Origin: Pseudohalocynthiibacter aestuariivivens
GTDB taxonomy: Bacteria; Pseudomonadota; Alphaproteobacteria; Rhodobacterales; Rhodobacteraceae
Length of the DNA stretch: 64,000 nt
NCBI RefSeq assembly: GCF_011040495.1
Contig: NZ_CP049037.1
Span: 124,001 to 188,000 of the forward strand
Reading direction: 5' to 3'
In this document: in pieces, positions 18,879 to 26,883 of the stretch
Layout: each line of letters starts with the position of its first letter
How positions within the stretch are numbered: the stretch's first letter is position 1
Made by a program: the position numbers and the translations under genes
The notes under the pieces: model-generated
Told to the model about the DNA's origin: nothing
Databases searched by the model: none
The model's input: the letters and a program-made list of their open reading frames with translations, nothing else

Positions 18879-19325
18879 ATGAAATCGCTCAAGAAGCAGC
18901 GCCGTATCCAAATTATCGCCATCACTATTGTGGCGCTGATCGTGGCAACCGGTCTGATCGGCTATGCGATGCGCGACGGGATCAACTTTTTCCGCAGCCC
19001 GAGTGAAGTCATCGCGGCCCCGCCCAGCCCGGCAGAGGTGTTCCGCATCGGCGGGCTGGTCGAGGTCGGCAGTCTGCAACGCGGGCAGGGCGAAACGGTG
19101 CGATTCTCTGTGACTGATGGCGGCGCAACTGTGCCAGTGGAATATACCGGCGTCCTGCCGGATCTGTTCGAAGAGGATCAGGGCATGGTCGGTCTGGGCA
19201 GCTATGACGGGACGGTTTTCACCGCGACCGAGATTCTGGCCAAGCACGACGAGGACTATATGCCCAAGGAAGTGGTGGACGCGCTGAAAGAGCAGGGTGT
19301 CTATCAAGAACCGTCCGATGGGTAA
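18879..19325 (+). CDS. ccmE: Cytochrome c maturation heme chaperone CcmE
   Basis: CcmE binds heme covalently in the periplasm and hands it to the CcmF/CcmH ligation complex. The 148-residue product has a basic N-terminus, one membrane anchor (about residues 10-30), the OB-fold with VEVGSLQRG and VEYTGVLPDLFEEDQG, and the heme-attachment histidine H123 with Y127 in LAKHDEDYMPKEV. It is separated from ccmF by a 1.2-kb insertion carrying the endolysin and holin genes. Confidence 0.95.
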   Translation: MKSLKKQRRIQIIAITIVALIVATGLIGYAMRDGINFFRSPSEVIAAPPSPAEVFRIGGLVEVGSLQRGQGETVRFSVTDGGATVPVEYTGVLPDLFEEDQGMVGLGSYDGTVFTATEILAKHDEDYMPKEVVDALKEQGVYQEPSDG

Positions 19326-19386
19326 ACGCGTCCTTAACGGCTAAGGCGCAGCCTTGATCCCATGCTATTGGGAATAGGGCTGTCAG

Positions 19387-19998
19387 ATGAAAACTGTTGC
19401 ACAAATCGCCAAGGAAATCGTCGCGCGCGAGGGTGGCTTCGTCAACGATCCGGACGATCCGGGCGGAGCGACCAACCACGGCGTCACGATTCATACGATG
19501 CGTCGGCTTGGGCTGGACCTGACCGGCGACGGGGAGGTTGATGCACAGGACGTGCGGGCGCTGAGCCGGGCACAGGCAGAAGCCATCTTTGTACGTCATT
19601 ATTTTGAGCGTCCGGGCATCGGCAAGCTGCCAGAGGTCTTGCAGTCCAGCGTTTTCGATATGTACGTGAATGCCGGTAGCAACGCGGTAAAGATCCTGCA
19701 ACGGCTGTTGCGTCGGATGGGCCATGACGTCGCGGTAGACGGTGCCATTGGCCCGCAAACCATCGCAGCAGTCACTGCGGCGGCGCAGGATGCGCCGGAC
19801 CACATTGCTGACGCTTACGCGATCGCGCGGCGCAATTACTATTTTCACCTGGCAGATAATCGACCGGCAAGCCGTAAATACGCGCGCACCCGCAAGGGCG
19901 CAAAGGGGGGATGGATACGGCGCGCCGAAGAGTTCATGGCAAACCGTTATCACCTGAATACGGCAGAGTTTAACGCAAGGGTCGCGGCATGGGGTTGA
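19387..19998 (+). CDS. GH108-type peptidoglycan hydrolase (gene-transfer-agent-like endolysin)
   Basis: A 203-residue holin-associated N-acetylmuramidase. The family signature with catalytic Glu is at residues 14-25 (REGGFVNDPDDPGG), followed by NHGVTIHTM, a typical AVDGAIGPQTIAAV stretch and a C-terminal peptidoglycan-binding-type region. There is no signal peptide, as expected for a holin-dependent lysin. The next gene, a 3-TM-type holin, overlaps it by 10 bp. In Rhodobacter capsulatus the gene transfer agent lysis pair lies away from the structural cluster, and this isolated pair fits that model. There are no other phage genes nearby. Confidence 0.8.
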   Translation: MKTVAQIAKEIVAREGGFVNDPDDPGGATNHGVTIHTMRRLGLDLTGDGEVDAQDVRALSRAQAEAIFVRHYFERPGIGKLPEVLQSSVFDMYVNAGSNAVKILQRLLRRMGHDVAVDGAIGPQTIAAVTAAAQDAPDHIADAYAIARRNYYFHLADNRPASRKYARTRKGAKGGWIRRAEEFMANRYHLNTAEFNARVAAWG

Positions 19999-20552
19999 TC
20001 GAAAAGCTGGTGTCACTGGTGTTTGGCAGTGGCCGGAACGTGATTGTTGAAACGGCAGAAGTGTTTCGTGAGAACGCCGAAGCAGATGCACGGCGGCGGA
20101 CGGATGAACGCGCGCAGGCGTTGGAGCAGTTTGCAACAGAATTCGGCGTCCGCGAGCGTGGCCGGTTCGACCGCATCATGGATGGCATGAACCGCCTGCC
20201 ACGTCCGGCGTTGGCAATGGGGACGCTGGGCCTGTTTATCGCAGCGATGGCGGATCCTGTGTGGTTTGCCGCGCGGATGCAAGGGGTGGCATTGGTGCCA
20301 GAGCCGCTGTGGTGGCTGCTGGGCGTGGTGGTGTCATTTTACTTCGGCGCGCGCCATCAGTTCAAAGGGCAGGAATTTCAGCGCTCTATTGCAAGGACGC
20401 TGGCACGAACACCGCAGGTCATGGCCAATCTCAATACCTTGGAAGGCGTGACTGCCGATTTTGCCACAGCGGCGGATCGGCCAGCTATCATGTCGGCCGA
20501 AACAGACCCGAACGCCGCGCTGGATGAATGGCGGCGTGGCCGACGTGCGTGA
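19989..20552 (+). CDS. 3-TM-type holin (gene-transfer-agent family)
   Basis: A 187-residue membrane protein. A charged N-terminal helix (about 20-60, rich in E, A and R) is followed by PRPALAMGTLGLFIAAMADP, a second amphipathic/hydrophobic segment with VWFAARM, and WWLLGVVVSFYFGARHQF, then a hydrophilic C-terminal tail. This matches the holin family found in Rhodobacterales gene transfer agents. It overlaps the endolysin by 10 bp in a different frame, so the two are co-translated. Its likely role is timed inner-membrane permeabilisation that releases the lysin. A GC-rich hairpin follows at 20583-20612. Confidence 0.75.
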   Translation: MGLIEKLVSLVFGSGRNVIVETAEVFRENAEADARRRTDERAQALEQFATEFGVRERGRFDRIMDGMNRLPRPALAMGTLGLFIAAMADPVWFAARMQGVALVPEPLWWLLGVVVSFYFGARHQFKGQEFQRSIARTLARTPQVMANLNTLEGVTADFATAADRPAIMSAETDPNAALDEWRRGRRA

Positions 20553-20582
20553 GGTGACGGCACCCGCGACAATGTGATCACC

Positions 20583-20612
20583 CGCGCGCGCCGATTGCGA
20601 TTGGCGCGCGCG
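20583..20612. terminator. GC hairpin after the lysis pair
   Basis: CGCGCGCC (20585-20592) and GGCGCGCG (20603-20610), extended by two further pairs, form a 10-bp stem with a 10-nt loop. There is no T tract. It could end the endolysin-holin message, and the right arm also contains the -35 element of the ccmF promoter. Confidence 0.5.
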
Positions 20613-20629
20613 CGCGCCCACCCTATAAT
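20601..20629 (+). promoter_or_regulatory. Near-consensus promoter of ccmF, predicting a leaderless mRNA
   Basis: TTGGCG at 20601-20606, 17-bp spacer, perfect TATAAT at 20624-20629. Transcription would begin 6-8 bp after the -10, that is at or next to the ccmF ATG (20636), leaving no room for a Shine-Dalgarno. No SD is seen upstream of that ATG. The -35 lies inside the GC hairpin. Confidence 0.65.
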
Positions 20630-20635
20630 TGGCCC

Positions 20636-22615
20636 ATGATTACAGAACTTGGCCACTTTGCCCTGATCCTCGCCTTTTGTGTGGCCTGTGTGCAGGCGGT
20701 TTTACCGCTGATCGGCGCGCATAAACGCTGGCCCGGCTGGATGGCCGTCGCCGTCCCTGCCGCCACGGCGCAGTTTCTGCTGACTGCGGCCAGTTTTGCG
20801 GCGCTCACCTGGGCATTTGTCACATCTGATTTCTCACTGCGGTTGGTGATGCTGAACAGCCATTCGGCCAAGCCACTGCTCTATAAAATCACTGGTGTCT
20901 GGGGCAATCACGAAGGCTCGATGCTGCTTTGGGTGCTGATCGTCACGCTCTTTGGCGCTTGTGTGGCGTGGTTTGGCACGAACCTCCCGCCCAGTCTGCG
21001 GGCCCGCGTTCTGGCTGTGCAGGCGATGGTGGGCGTTGCGTTCTTTGCCTTTCTCATCTTCACCTCGAACCCATTTTTGCGGCTCGCCTTTGCACCGTTT
21101 GACGGGCAGGATCTGAACCCGCTCCTGCAAGACCCCGGCCTGGCGTTTCATCCGCCGTTTCTATATCTCGGATATGTCGGCCTCTCGATGACGTATAGCT
21201 TTGCCATTGCGGCGTTGATCGAGGGACGGGTGGACGCCGCATGGGGGCGTTGGGTGCGGCCCTATACGCTGGCGGCATGGATATTCCTGACCGTCGGAAT
21301 CGCACTGGGCAGTTGGTGGGCCTATTACGAGTTGGGCTGGGGTGGTTTCTGGTTCTGGGACCCGGTGGAAAATGCCAGCTTTATGCCGTGGTTGATTGCC
21401 GTGGCGCTGCTGCATTCGGCGATAGTGGTAGAAAAGCGCGAAAGCCTGAAAAGCTGGACGATCCTGCTGGCCATTATCGCGTTCGGGTTTTCGATGATCG
21501 GGGCGTTTATCACCCGGTCAGGTGTCCTGACATCTGTACATGCCTTTGCCAATGATCCTGAACGGGGACTTTTCCTGCTGGGGATTACTGCGCTCTTTAT
21601 GATGGGCGGGCTGACGATGTTCGCGGCGCGGGCGGGTGTGATGCAGGCCAAGGGTGTATTTGCCATCAAGAGCCGTGAGTCGATGCTGGTGCTTAACAAT
21701 CTCTTGCTGGGTGTGGCCTGTTTCATCGTGTTTGTCGGGACGATCTGGCCTTTGGTGTCCGAACTGTTCTTTGATCGGAAGCTGTCGGTCGGCGCACCTT
21801 TCTTCAATCTCGCGTTTACGCCGTTCATGGTGCTGCTGGGCCTTGTTCTGCCCGTTGGTGCCATGTTGCCGTGGAAGCGCGGGGCGTTCGGGCGGATAGT
21901 ACGGACGCTGGCACCGGCATTTGTGCTGGCCGTTGCCATAGGCTTGTTGGCGTTTGCCATGCAGACCGGGCGCAGCGCGTTGGGGCCGGTTGGGCTGTTT
22001 CTGGGGGCATGGCTGGTGGGCGGCGCGTTGATTGACCTGTGGTCACGCAGCGGACGGTCGGCACGTGTCATTGATCGATTGCGCCGGATTGCCCGTCTGC
22101 CGCGCGCGGACTGGGGCAAGGCGGTGGCGCATGGCGGTCTGGGGGTCACCATGGTCGGCGTGGCAGCGATGACGGCATGGTCGGTCGAGGATATCCGCGT
22201 GGCGCGCGTGGGGGACGCGATCGAGGTGGCCGGGTTTACGCTGACGCTGGATGACGTCCGCCGTGTCGAGGGGCCGAACTATATTTCAACAACCGGTGAT
22301 TTCACCTTGTCGCGGAACGGTCGTGGGATTGCCTCGCTGCATCCTGAAAAGCGGTTCTATCCGGTTGCACAGATGCCGACGACGGAGGCCGGTATCGACA
22401 ACGGCTTCCTGCGCGACATCTACGTGGTCATTGGCGATGCTCAGGATGGCGGGGGCTGGGCTGTGCGCAGTTATTACAAACCACTGGCGAACTGGATCTG
22501 GGGCGGTGCAATTCTGATGGCATTGGGCGGTTTGCTATCGTTGAGTGATCGTCGTTACCGCGTCGCGGCCGGTGCGCGCAAGATGACCCCGACCCGAGGG
22601 GTTCCGGCAGAATGA
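20636..22615 (+). CDS. ccmF: Heme lyase CcmF (cytochrome c maturation)
   Basis: CcmF is the integral-membrane core of the heme ligation complex that attaches heme to apocytochrome c. The 659-residue product has many membrane segments and the tryptophan-rich WWD domain WGGFWFWDPVENASFMPW at about residues 236-253, flanked by conserved periplasmic histidines (for example FHPPFLYLGYVG and the later VLTSVHAFANDPERG). The length fits the family (about 640-660). It overlaps ccmH by four bases (ATGA) and appears to have its own leaderless promoter, which would uncouple it from the lysis genes upstream. Confidence 0.95.
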   Translation: MITELGHFALILAFCVACVQAVLPLIGAHKRWPGWMAVAVPAATAQFLLTAASFAALTWAFVTSDFSLRLVMLNSHSAKPLLYKITGVWGNHEGSMLLWVLIVTLFGACVAWFGTNLPPSLRARVLAVQAMVGVAFFAFLIFTSNPFLRLAFAPFDGQDLNPLLQDPGLAFHPPFLYLGYVGLSMTYSFAIAALIEGRVDAAWGRWVRPYTLAAWIFLTVGIALGSWWAYYELGWGGFWFWDPVENASFMPWLIAVALLHSAIVVEKRESLKSWTILLAIIAFGFSMIGAFITRSGVLTSVHAFANDPERGLFLLGITALFMMGGLTMFAARAGVMQAKGVFAIKSRESMLVLNNLLLGVACFIVFVGTIWPLVSELFFDRKLSVGAPFFNLAFTPFMVLLGLVLPVGAMLPWKRGAFGRIVRTLAPAFVLAVAIGLLAFAMQTGRSALGPVGLFLGAWLVGGALIDLWSRSGRSARVIDRLRRIARLPRADWGKAVAHGGLGVTMVGVAAMTAWSVEDIRVARVGDAIEVAGFTLTLDDVRRVEGPNYISTTGDFTLSRNGRGIASLHPEKRFYPVAQMPTTEAGIDNGFLRDIYVVIGDAQDGGGWAVRSYYKPLANWIWGGAILMALGGLLSLSDRRYRVAAGARKMTPTRGVPAE

Positions 22616-23064
22616 GGCGTCTCGTTTTCCTGCTATGCCTGATGGCCGCGCCGCTATTTGCAGTTCAGCCAGATGAGGTGCTGGACGACCCGGAACTGGA
22701 GGCGCGGGCGCGTGACATTTCGGCAGGTCTGCGGTGTCTGGTGTGCCGCAACGAGAGCATCGACGAATCGAATGCGGCCCTTGCGCGGGATTTGCGTCTG
22801 TTGGTGCGCGACCGCTTGCTGGCGGGGGATACGGATGCGCAGGTGGTCAGCTTTGTCGTGGATCGCTACGGCGAGTATGTGCTGCTGAAACCGCAATTGG
22901 GTGGCAGCAATCTGGCGCTGTGGCTGGCCGGGCCTGTAATGCTGCTGTTTGGCGCGGGCGTTGCCGTTTTTTACATCCGGCGCCGCGCGGGGGCCGACTC
23001 TGCGGGTGACGGGACGTTGACAGAGGCCGAAGAAGAACGGTTGCGCCAGATTCTGGACGAGTGA
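22612..23064 (+). CDS. ccmH: Cytochrome c maturation thiol reductant CcmH
   Basis: CcmH reduces the CXXCH cysteines of apocytochromes before heme attachment. The 150-residue product has a signal peptide (RRLVFLLCLMAAPLFA), the redox motif LRCLVCRNESI with C42 and C45, and one C-terminal membrane segment at about 104-126. It is the short form without the fused TPR domain, so a separate CcmI is expected elsewhere. It overlaps ccmF by four bases. Confidence 0.94.
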   Translation: MRRLVFLLCLMAAPLFAVQPDEVLDDPELEARARDISAGLRCLVCRNESIDESNAALARDLRLLVRDRLLAGDTDAQVVSFVVDRYGEYVLLKPQLGGSNLALWLAGPVMLLFGAGVAVFYIRRRAGADSAGDGTLTEAEEERLRQILDE

Positions 23065-23144
23065 CGCGCGGTTTCCCTTTTCCTTGTCAGCCAAATCGCG
23101 TCCAATTCGCGCGCATTGAATGACAGAACAAGGAAACGCGCGCC

Positions 23145-23924
23145 GTGAAAGATTATTCCACCATTACCTTTGACATCACCGACGGCGTTGCCGTGCTGCG
23201 TCTGAACCGCGCCGACAAGATGAACGCGCTCAGCACCCAGATGCGCGCCGAGATCACGGATGCCGCCCGCGAAGCGGGGCGCCGCGCGCATGTGCTGGTG
23301 ATCACCGGTGACGGACGTGCATTCTGTTCGGGGCAGGATTTGGGTGATGGTGGTAGTGCCGCGAGCCTCGATATCGAGCGGGTGCTGCGCGAGGAATATG
23401 TCCCGATGCTGCGCGCGATCATGGAATGTCCGGTGCCGACAATCAGCGCGGTGAACGGCGCGGCGGCAGGGGCGGGGGCCAATCTGGCGCTGGCTGCGGA
23501 CGTGGTGATCGCGACCCAGAGCGCGGTGTTTTTGCAGGCTTTCACCCGCATTGGTCTGATCCCCGATGCCGGCGGTACCTATTGGTTGCCCAGACAGATG
23601 GGCGCAGCCAAGGCGATGGGGGCCGCACTATTCGCCGAGCCGATCAGCGCGCAACAGGCCAGCGACTGGGGCATGATCTGGGAAGCGGTACCCGACGCCG
23701 AATTTGACGCCCATTGGCGTGCCCGCGCGGCGCATCTGGCCAAAGGGCCGATGCAGGCCTATGCGCATCTCAAGTCAGCGATCCGCGGCAGTTGGGACAA
23801 CAGTCTGGAGGCGCAGCTGGAGCTGGAAGCAAAGCTACAGGGGGAATGCGGCAAGTCTCGTGATTTCAAAGAGGGCGTCGTGGCGTTCATGGAAAAACGC
23901 AGTCCGCAATTCGAAGGTCGCTAA
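23145..23924 (+). CDS. Enoyl-CoA hydratase/isomerase (PaaG-like)
   Basis: A 259-residue crotonase. The oxyanion-hole segments are FCSGQDLGDGG (near residue 64) and NGAAAGAGANLALAADVVIA, and the active-site stretch GLIPDAGGTYWLPRQMG has Asp where hydratases carry Glu, the pattern of PaaG, the ring-epoxide isomerase of phenylacetate degradation. The stem FKEGVVAFMEKRSPQFEGR closes the family. Other paa genes are absent, so phenylacetate catabolism is inferred only from the active site. It is convergent with gltA across a strong shared terminator. Confidence 0.85.
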   Translation: MKDYSTITFDITDGVAVLRLNRADKMNALSTQMRAEITDAAREAGRRAHVLVITGDGRAFCSGQDLGDGGSAASLDIERVLREEYVPMLRAIMECPVPTISAVNGAAAGAGANLALAADVVIATQSAVFLQAFTRIGLIPDAGGTYWLPRQMGAAKAMGAALFAEPISAQQASDWGMIWEAVPDAEFDAHWRARAAHLAKGPMQAYAHLKSAIRGSWDNSLEAQLELEAKLQGECGKSRDFKEGVVAFMEKRSPQFEGR

Positions 23925-23980
23925 GTTCGCGCCAGGGGTTTTCGCCTCTGACGGAATATTTATAGTTGTAATAAAAGCTT

Positions 23981-24008
23981 GGGCGGTACCTCTGATTGGG
24001 TACCGCCC
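23981..24008. terminator. Bidirectional terminator between the crotonase gene and gltA
   Basis: A perfect 10-bp stem (GGGCGGTACC at 23981-23990, GGTACCGCCC at 23999-24008) with an 8-nt loop, flanked on the left by AAAAGCTT and on the right by ACTTTTAG, giving short U runs on both transcripts. The stem ends 6 bp before the gltA stop codon on the minus strand. Confidence 0.85.
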
Positions 24009-24014
24009 GCACTT

Positions 24015-25310
24015 TTAGCGATTTTCAATATCCACGTAATCGCGCATTGTCTCGCCTGCATAAAGCTGGCGGGGGCGGCCGATTTTCAGCTGTGGATCGG
24101 CGATCATTTCCTTCCACTGCGAAATCCAGCCCACCGTGCGGCTGACCGCAAAAATCGGCGTGAACATTGACGTGGGGAAGCCCATCGCCTCTAGGATGAT
24201 GCCGGAATAGAAGTCGACATTCGGGAACAGTTTCTTCTCGGCGAAGTAATCGTCTTCGAGTGCCTGTTTTTCCAACTCTTTGGCCACCTGAAGCGTCGGA
24301 TTGTCCTCGGTTCCCAGCAGTTCCAGCACTTCGTCTGCGGATTGCTTCATCACCGTGGCGCGGGGATCGAAATTCTTGTAAACGCGGTGGCCGAACCCCA
24401 TCAGGCGGAATGGATCGTTCTTGTCCTTGGCGCGCTTGATGAATTCGGGAATACGATCAACCGTACCGATTTCGCGTAGCATTTCCAGGCAGGCCTGATT
24501 GGCACCACCATGCGCGGGACCCCAGAGGCAGGCAATGCCCGCAGCAATGCACGCGAACGGATTAGCACCCGACGACGAGGCCAGCCGGACCGTCGATGTC
24601 GATGCGTTCTGCTCGTGATCGGCGTGCAGCGTGAAAATGCGGTCCATTGCGCGGCTGAGGATCGGGTTCACCTCGTAATCCTCGGCAGGAACGGCAAAGC
24701 ACATGCGCATGAAATTTGACGCATAATCAAGATCATTGCGCGGATAAACAAAGGGCTGACCGATGGTATATTTGTAGGCCATCGCAGCGATTGTCGGCAT
24801 CTTTGCGATCATGCGAACCGAGGCAACTTCGCGCTGCCAAGGGTCATTGATGTCAGTGCTGTCATGATAGAATGCGCTGAGTGCGCCAACCACGCCGACC
24901 ATGATGGCCATGGGATGCGCGTCACGACGGAAGCCACGGAACAGATACTTCATCTGTTCATGCAGCATCGTGTGGTTGGTTACGCGGCTCTCGAAATCCT
25001 CCAACTGAGCCGCCGACGGCAGTTCACCATAGAGCAGGATATAGCACACTTCGAGATAGTGCGATTTCTCGGCCAGTTGGTCGATCGGATAGCCCCGATG
25101 CAGCAACTCGCCCTTGCCGCCATCGATAAAGGTGATGGTGCTGTCGCAACTTGCTGTCGAGGTAAATCCCGGATCGTAGGTAAAGACGCCCGCCTGCGAA
25201 TACAGCTTGCGGATGTCGATGACGTCCGGGCCTGCTGTGGGCGAAAATATTGGCAACTCATAATCTTTGCCGTCGATGCTGAGCTTTGCGGATTTCTTAC
25301 TGTCGGCCAT
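24015..25310 (-). CDS. gltA: Citrate synthase (type II)
   Basis: Condenses acetyl-CoA and oxaloacetate at the entry to the TCA cycle. The 431-residue product has the Gram-negative hexameric (type II) length, with active-site His in [16 protein letters not shown], His in [16 protein letters not shown] and Asp in the C-terminal [14 protein letters not shown]. The ATG at 25310 ([10 protein letters not shown]) is preceded by AGGGAGA; a 13-residue extension upstream is unlikely. It shares a terminator with the convergent crotonase gene and is followed upstream by gltX. Confidence 0.96.
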   Translation of the reverse strand: MADSKKSAKLSIDGKDYELPIFSPTAGPDVIDIRKLYSQAGVFTYDPGFTSTASCDSTITFIDGGKGELLHRGYPIDQLAEKSHYLEVCYILLYGELPSAAQLEDFESRVTNHTMLHEQMKYLFRGFRRDAHPMAIMVGVVGALSAFYHDSTDINDPWQREVASVRMIAKMPTIAAMAYKYTIGQPFVYPRNDLDYASNFMRMCFAVPAEDYEVNPILSRAMDRIFTLHADHEQNASTSTVRLASSSGANPFACIAAGIACLWGPAHGGANQACLEMLREIGTVDRIPEFIKRAKDKNDPFRLMGFGHRVYKNFDPRATVMKQSADEVLELLGTEDNPTLQVAKELEKQALEDDYFAEKKLFPNVDFYSGIILEAMGFPTSMFTPIFAVSRTVGWISQWKEMIADPQLKIGRPRQLYAGETMRDYVDIENR

Positions 25311-25396
25311 GCGGCGGTCTCCCTCTGTGGCCCCGGGGTGTTCTGGCACCGAGGGGCGTCTTATGCATCTGGCCGCGCGTGGATTTGACCGTTGGG

Positions 25397-26815
25397 TCAG
25401 TCTCCGCCATCTGCGGCATCTTGGAGCCGGGCCAGTGTTTCATCCTGCCCCAGGACCAGCATCATGTCGAACACACTTGGTGTTGCGCTGCGCCCTGCAA
25501 GTGCAGCCCGGAGCGGGCCTGCCAGCTTGCCGAACGTCGTTTCCTTTTCGGCGGCGAACGCATTGGCCGACGCCTCAAGGTCTTCTCGGGACCAAGTAGC
25601 ATTTTGCAGGTGCGGCGTCAATTCTCTCAGCATACCACGGGATACTGAGTCGAGTTGCTTGGCCGCTTTCTCGTCCGGGGAAATCGGGCGGGATGCCAGA
25701 ATAAACTCTGCCTTATCAATCAATTCAGGGAATGAACGGGCGCGTTCTTTTAGGCAATACATGCCAGCCAGCAACAGGTCATTTTTTTCAGTGCTCAACG
25801 CGGGCAGGTCGGCCGCGTTTCGGAATTCGGTCAGTTCATGCAGCAGCGCAGCATCGTCAGTCGCCGCAATATGCCGACCGCTGAGATTGTCCAGCTTCTT
25901 GAAGTCGAACCGCGCTGCGGATTTTCCGATCCCGTCCAGATCGAACCAGTCCTGCGCCTGCGCATCGGTAAAGAACTCGTCATCGCCGTGGCTCCATCCC
26001 AGCCGCGCCAGATAGTTGCGCATGCCGGAGGCGGGATAGCCCATCTGTCGATATTCTTCGACTCCCAGCGCCCCGTGCCGTTTGCTCAGCTTTTTGCCGT
26101 CGGGGCCGTGGATCAGCGGGATATGGGCATAAACGGGCAGCGGCCAATCCATCGCGTTGTAGATCATCATCTGCCGGGCGGCGTTGTTCAGGTGATCGTC
26201 ACCACGGATCACGTGGGTCACACCCATGTCGTGATCGTCCACGGCCACGGCCAGCATATAGACTGGCGTGCCGTCCGACCGCAGCAGCACCATATCATCC
26301 AGTTGATCGTTGCGGATGGTCACATCGCCCTGCACGGCATCAAGAATGACCGTTGCACCCTCGCGCGGGGCCTTGATCCGGACGACGTAGGGCGCGTCGG
26401 GATAGGTGGCCGGGTCCGCGTCTCGCCACGGGCTATGATAGAGGGTTGAACGCCCTTCGGCCTTGGCCGCGTCGCGGTAGGCCTGAATTTCGTCCTGCGA
26501 GGCAAAACACTTAAAGGCAGTTCCTGCCGCCAGCATCTGCTGCGCGACTTCGGCGTGCCGGTCCGCACGCGCTGCCTGACTGATAACGTCGCCGTCATGG
26601 TCCAGACCCAGCCACGCCATGCCGTCCAGAATCGCCTGCGTCGCCTCCGGGGTCGACCGCGCGCGATCGGTGTCCTCGATCCTGAGCAGGAACTTACCAC
26701 CGCGCCCTCTGGCAAAGAGCCAGTTAAACAGGGCAGTACGCGCGCCACCGATATGCAGATAACCAGTGGGTGACGGGGCAAAACGGGTGACAACCTGTTG
26801 GGACATGGTCGACAT
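25397..26815 (-). CDS. gltX: Glutamyl-tRNA synthetase
   Basis: A class I aminoacyl-tRNA synthetase of 472 residues. The HIGH-type motif is [18 protein letters not shown] at the N-terminus and the KMSKS-type motif is [17 protein letters not shown]. The C-terminal helical anticodon-binding domain ends in [17 protein letters not shown]. Alphaproteobacteria often carry two GltX enzymes, one of which mischarges tRNA-Gln, and the paralogue here is not decided. Two in-frame ATGs (26815 and 26806) both fit. It is divergent from comEC. Confidence 0.95.
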   Translation of the reverse strand: MSTMSQQVVTRFAPSPTGYLHIGGARTALFNWLFARGRGGKFLLRIEDTDRARSTPEATQAILDGMAWLGLDHDGDVISQAARADRHAEVAQQMLAAGTAFKCFASQDEIQAYRDAAKAEGRSTLYHSPWRDADPATYPDAPYVVRIKAPREGATVILDAVQGDVTIRNDQLDDMVLLRSDGTPVYMLAVAVDDHDMGVTHVIRGDDHLNNAARQMMIYNAMDWPLPVYAHIPLIHGPDGKKLSKRHGALGVEEYRQMGYPASGMRNYLARLGWSHGDDEFFTDAQAQDWFDLDGIGKSAARFDFKKLDNLSGRHIAATDDAALLHELTEFRNAADLPALSTEKNDLLLAGMYCLKERARSFPELIDKAEFILASRPISPDEKAAKQLDSVSRGMLRELTPHLQNATWSREDLEASANAFAAEKETTFGKLAGPLRAALAGRSATPSVFDMMLVLGQDETLARLQDAADGGD

Positions 26816-26883
26816 TAACCTTTCGGTAAGGATGGTGGGGCTAGCCTGAGCGCCTGTCTATCGGCCCGCATGGGGGGAAACAA

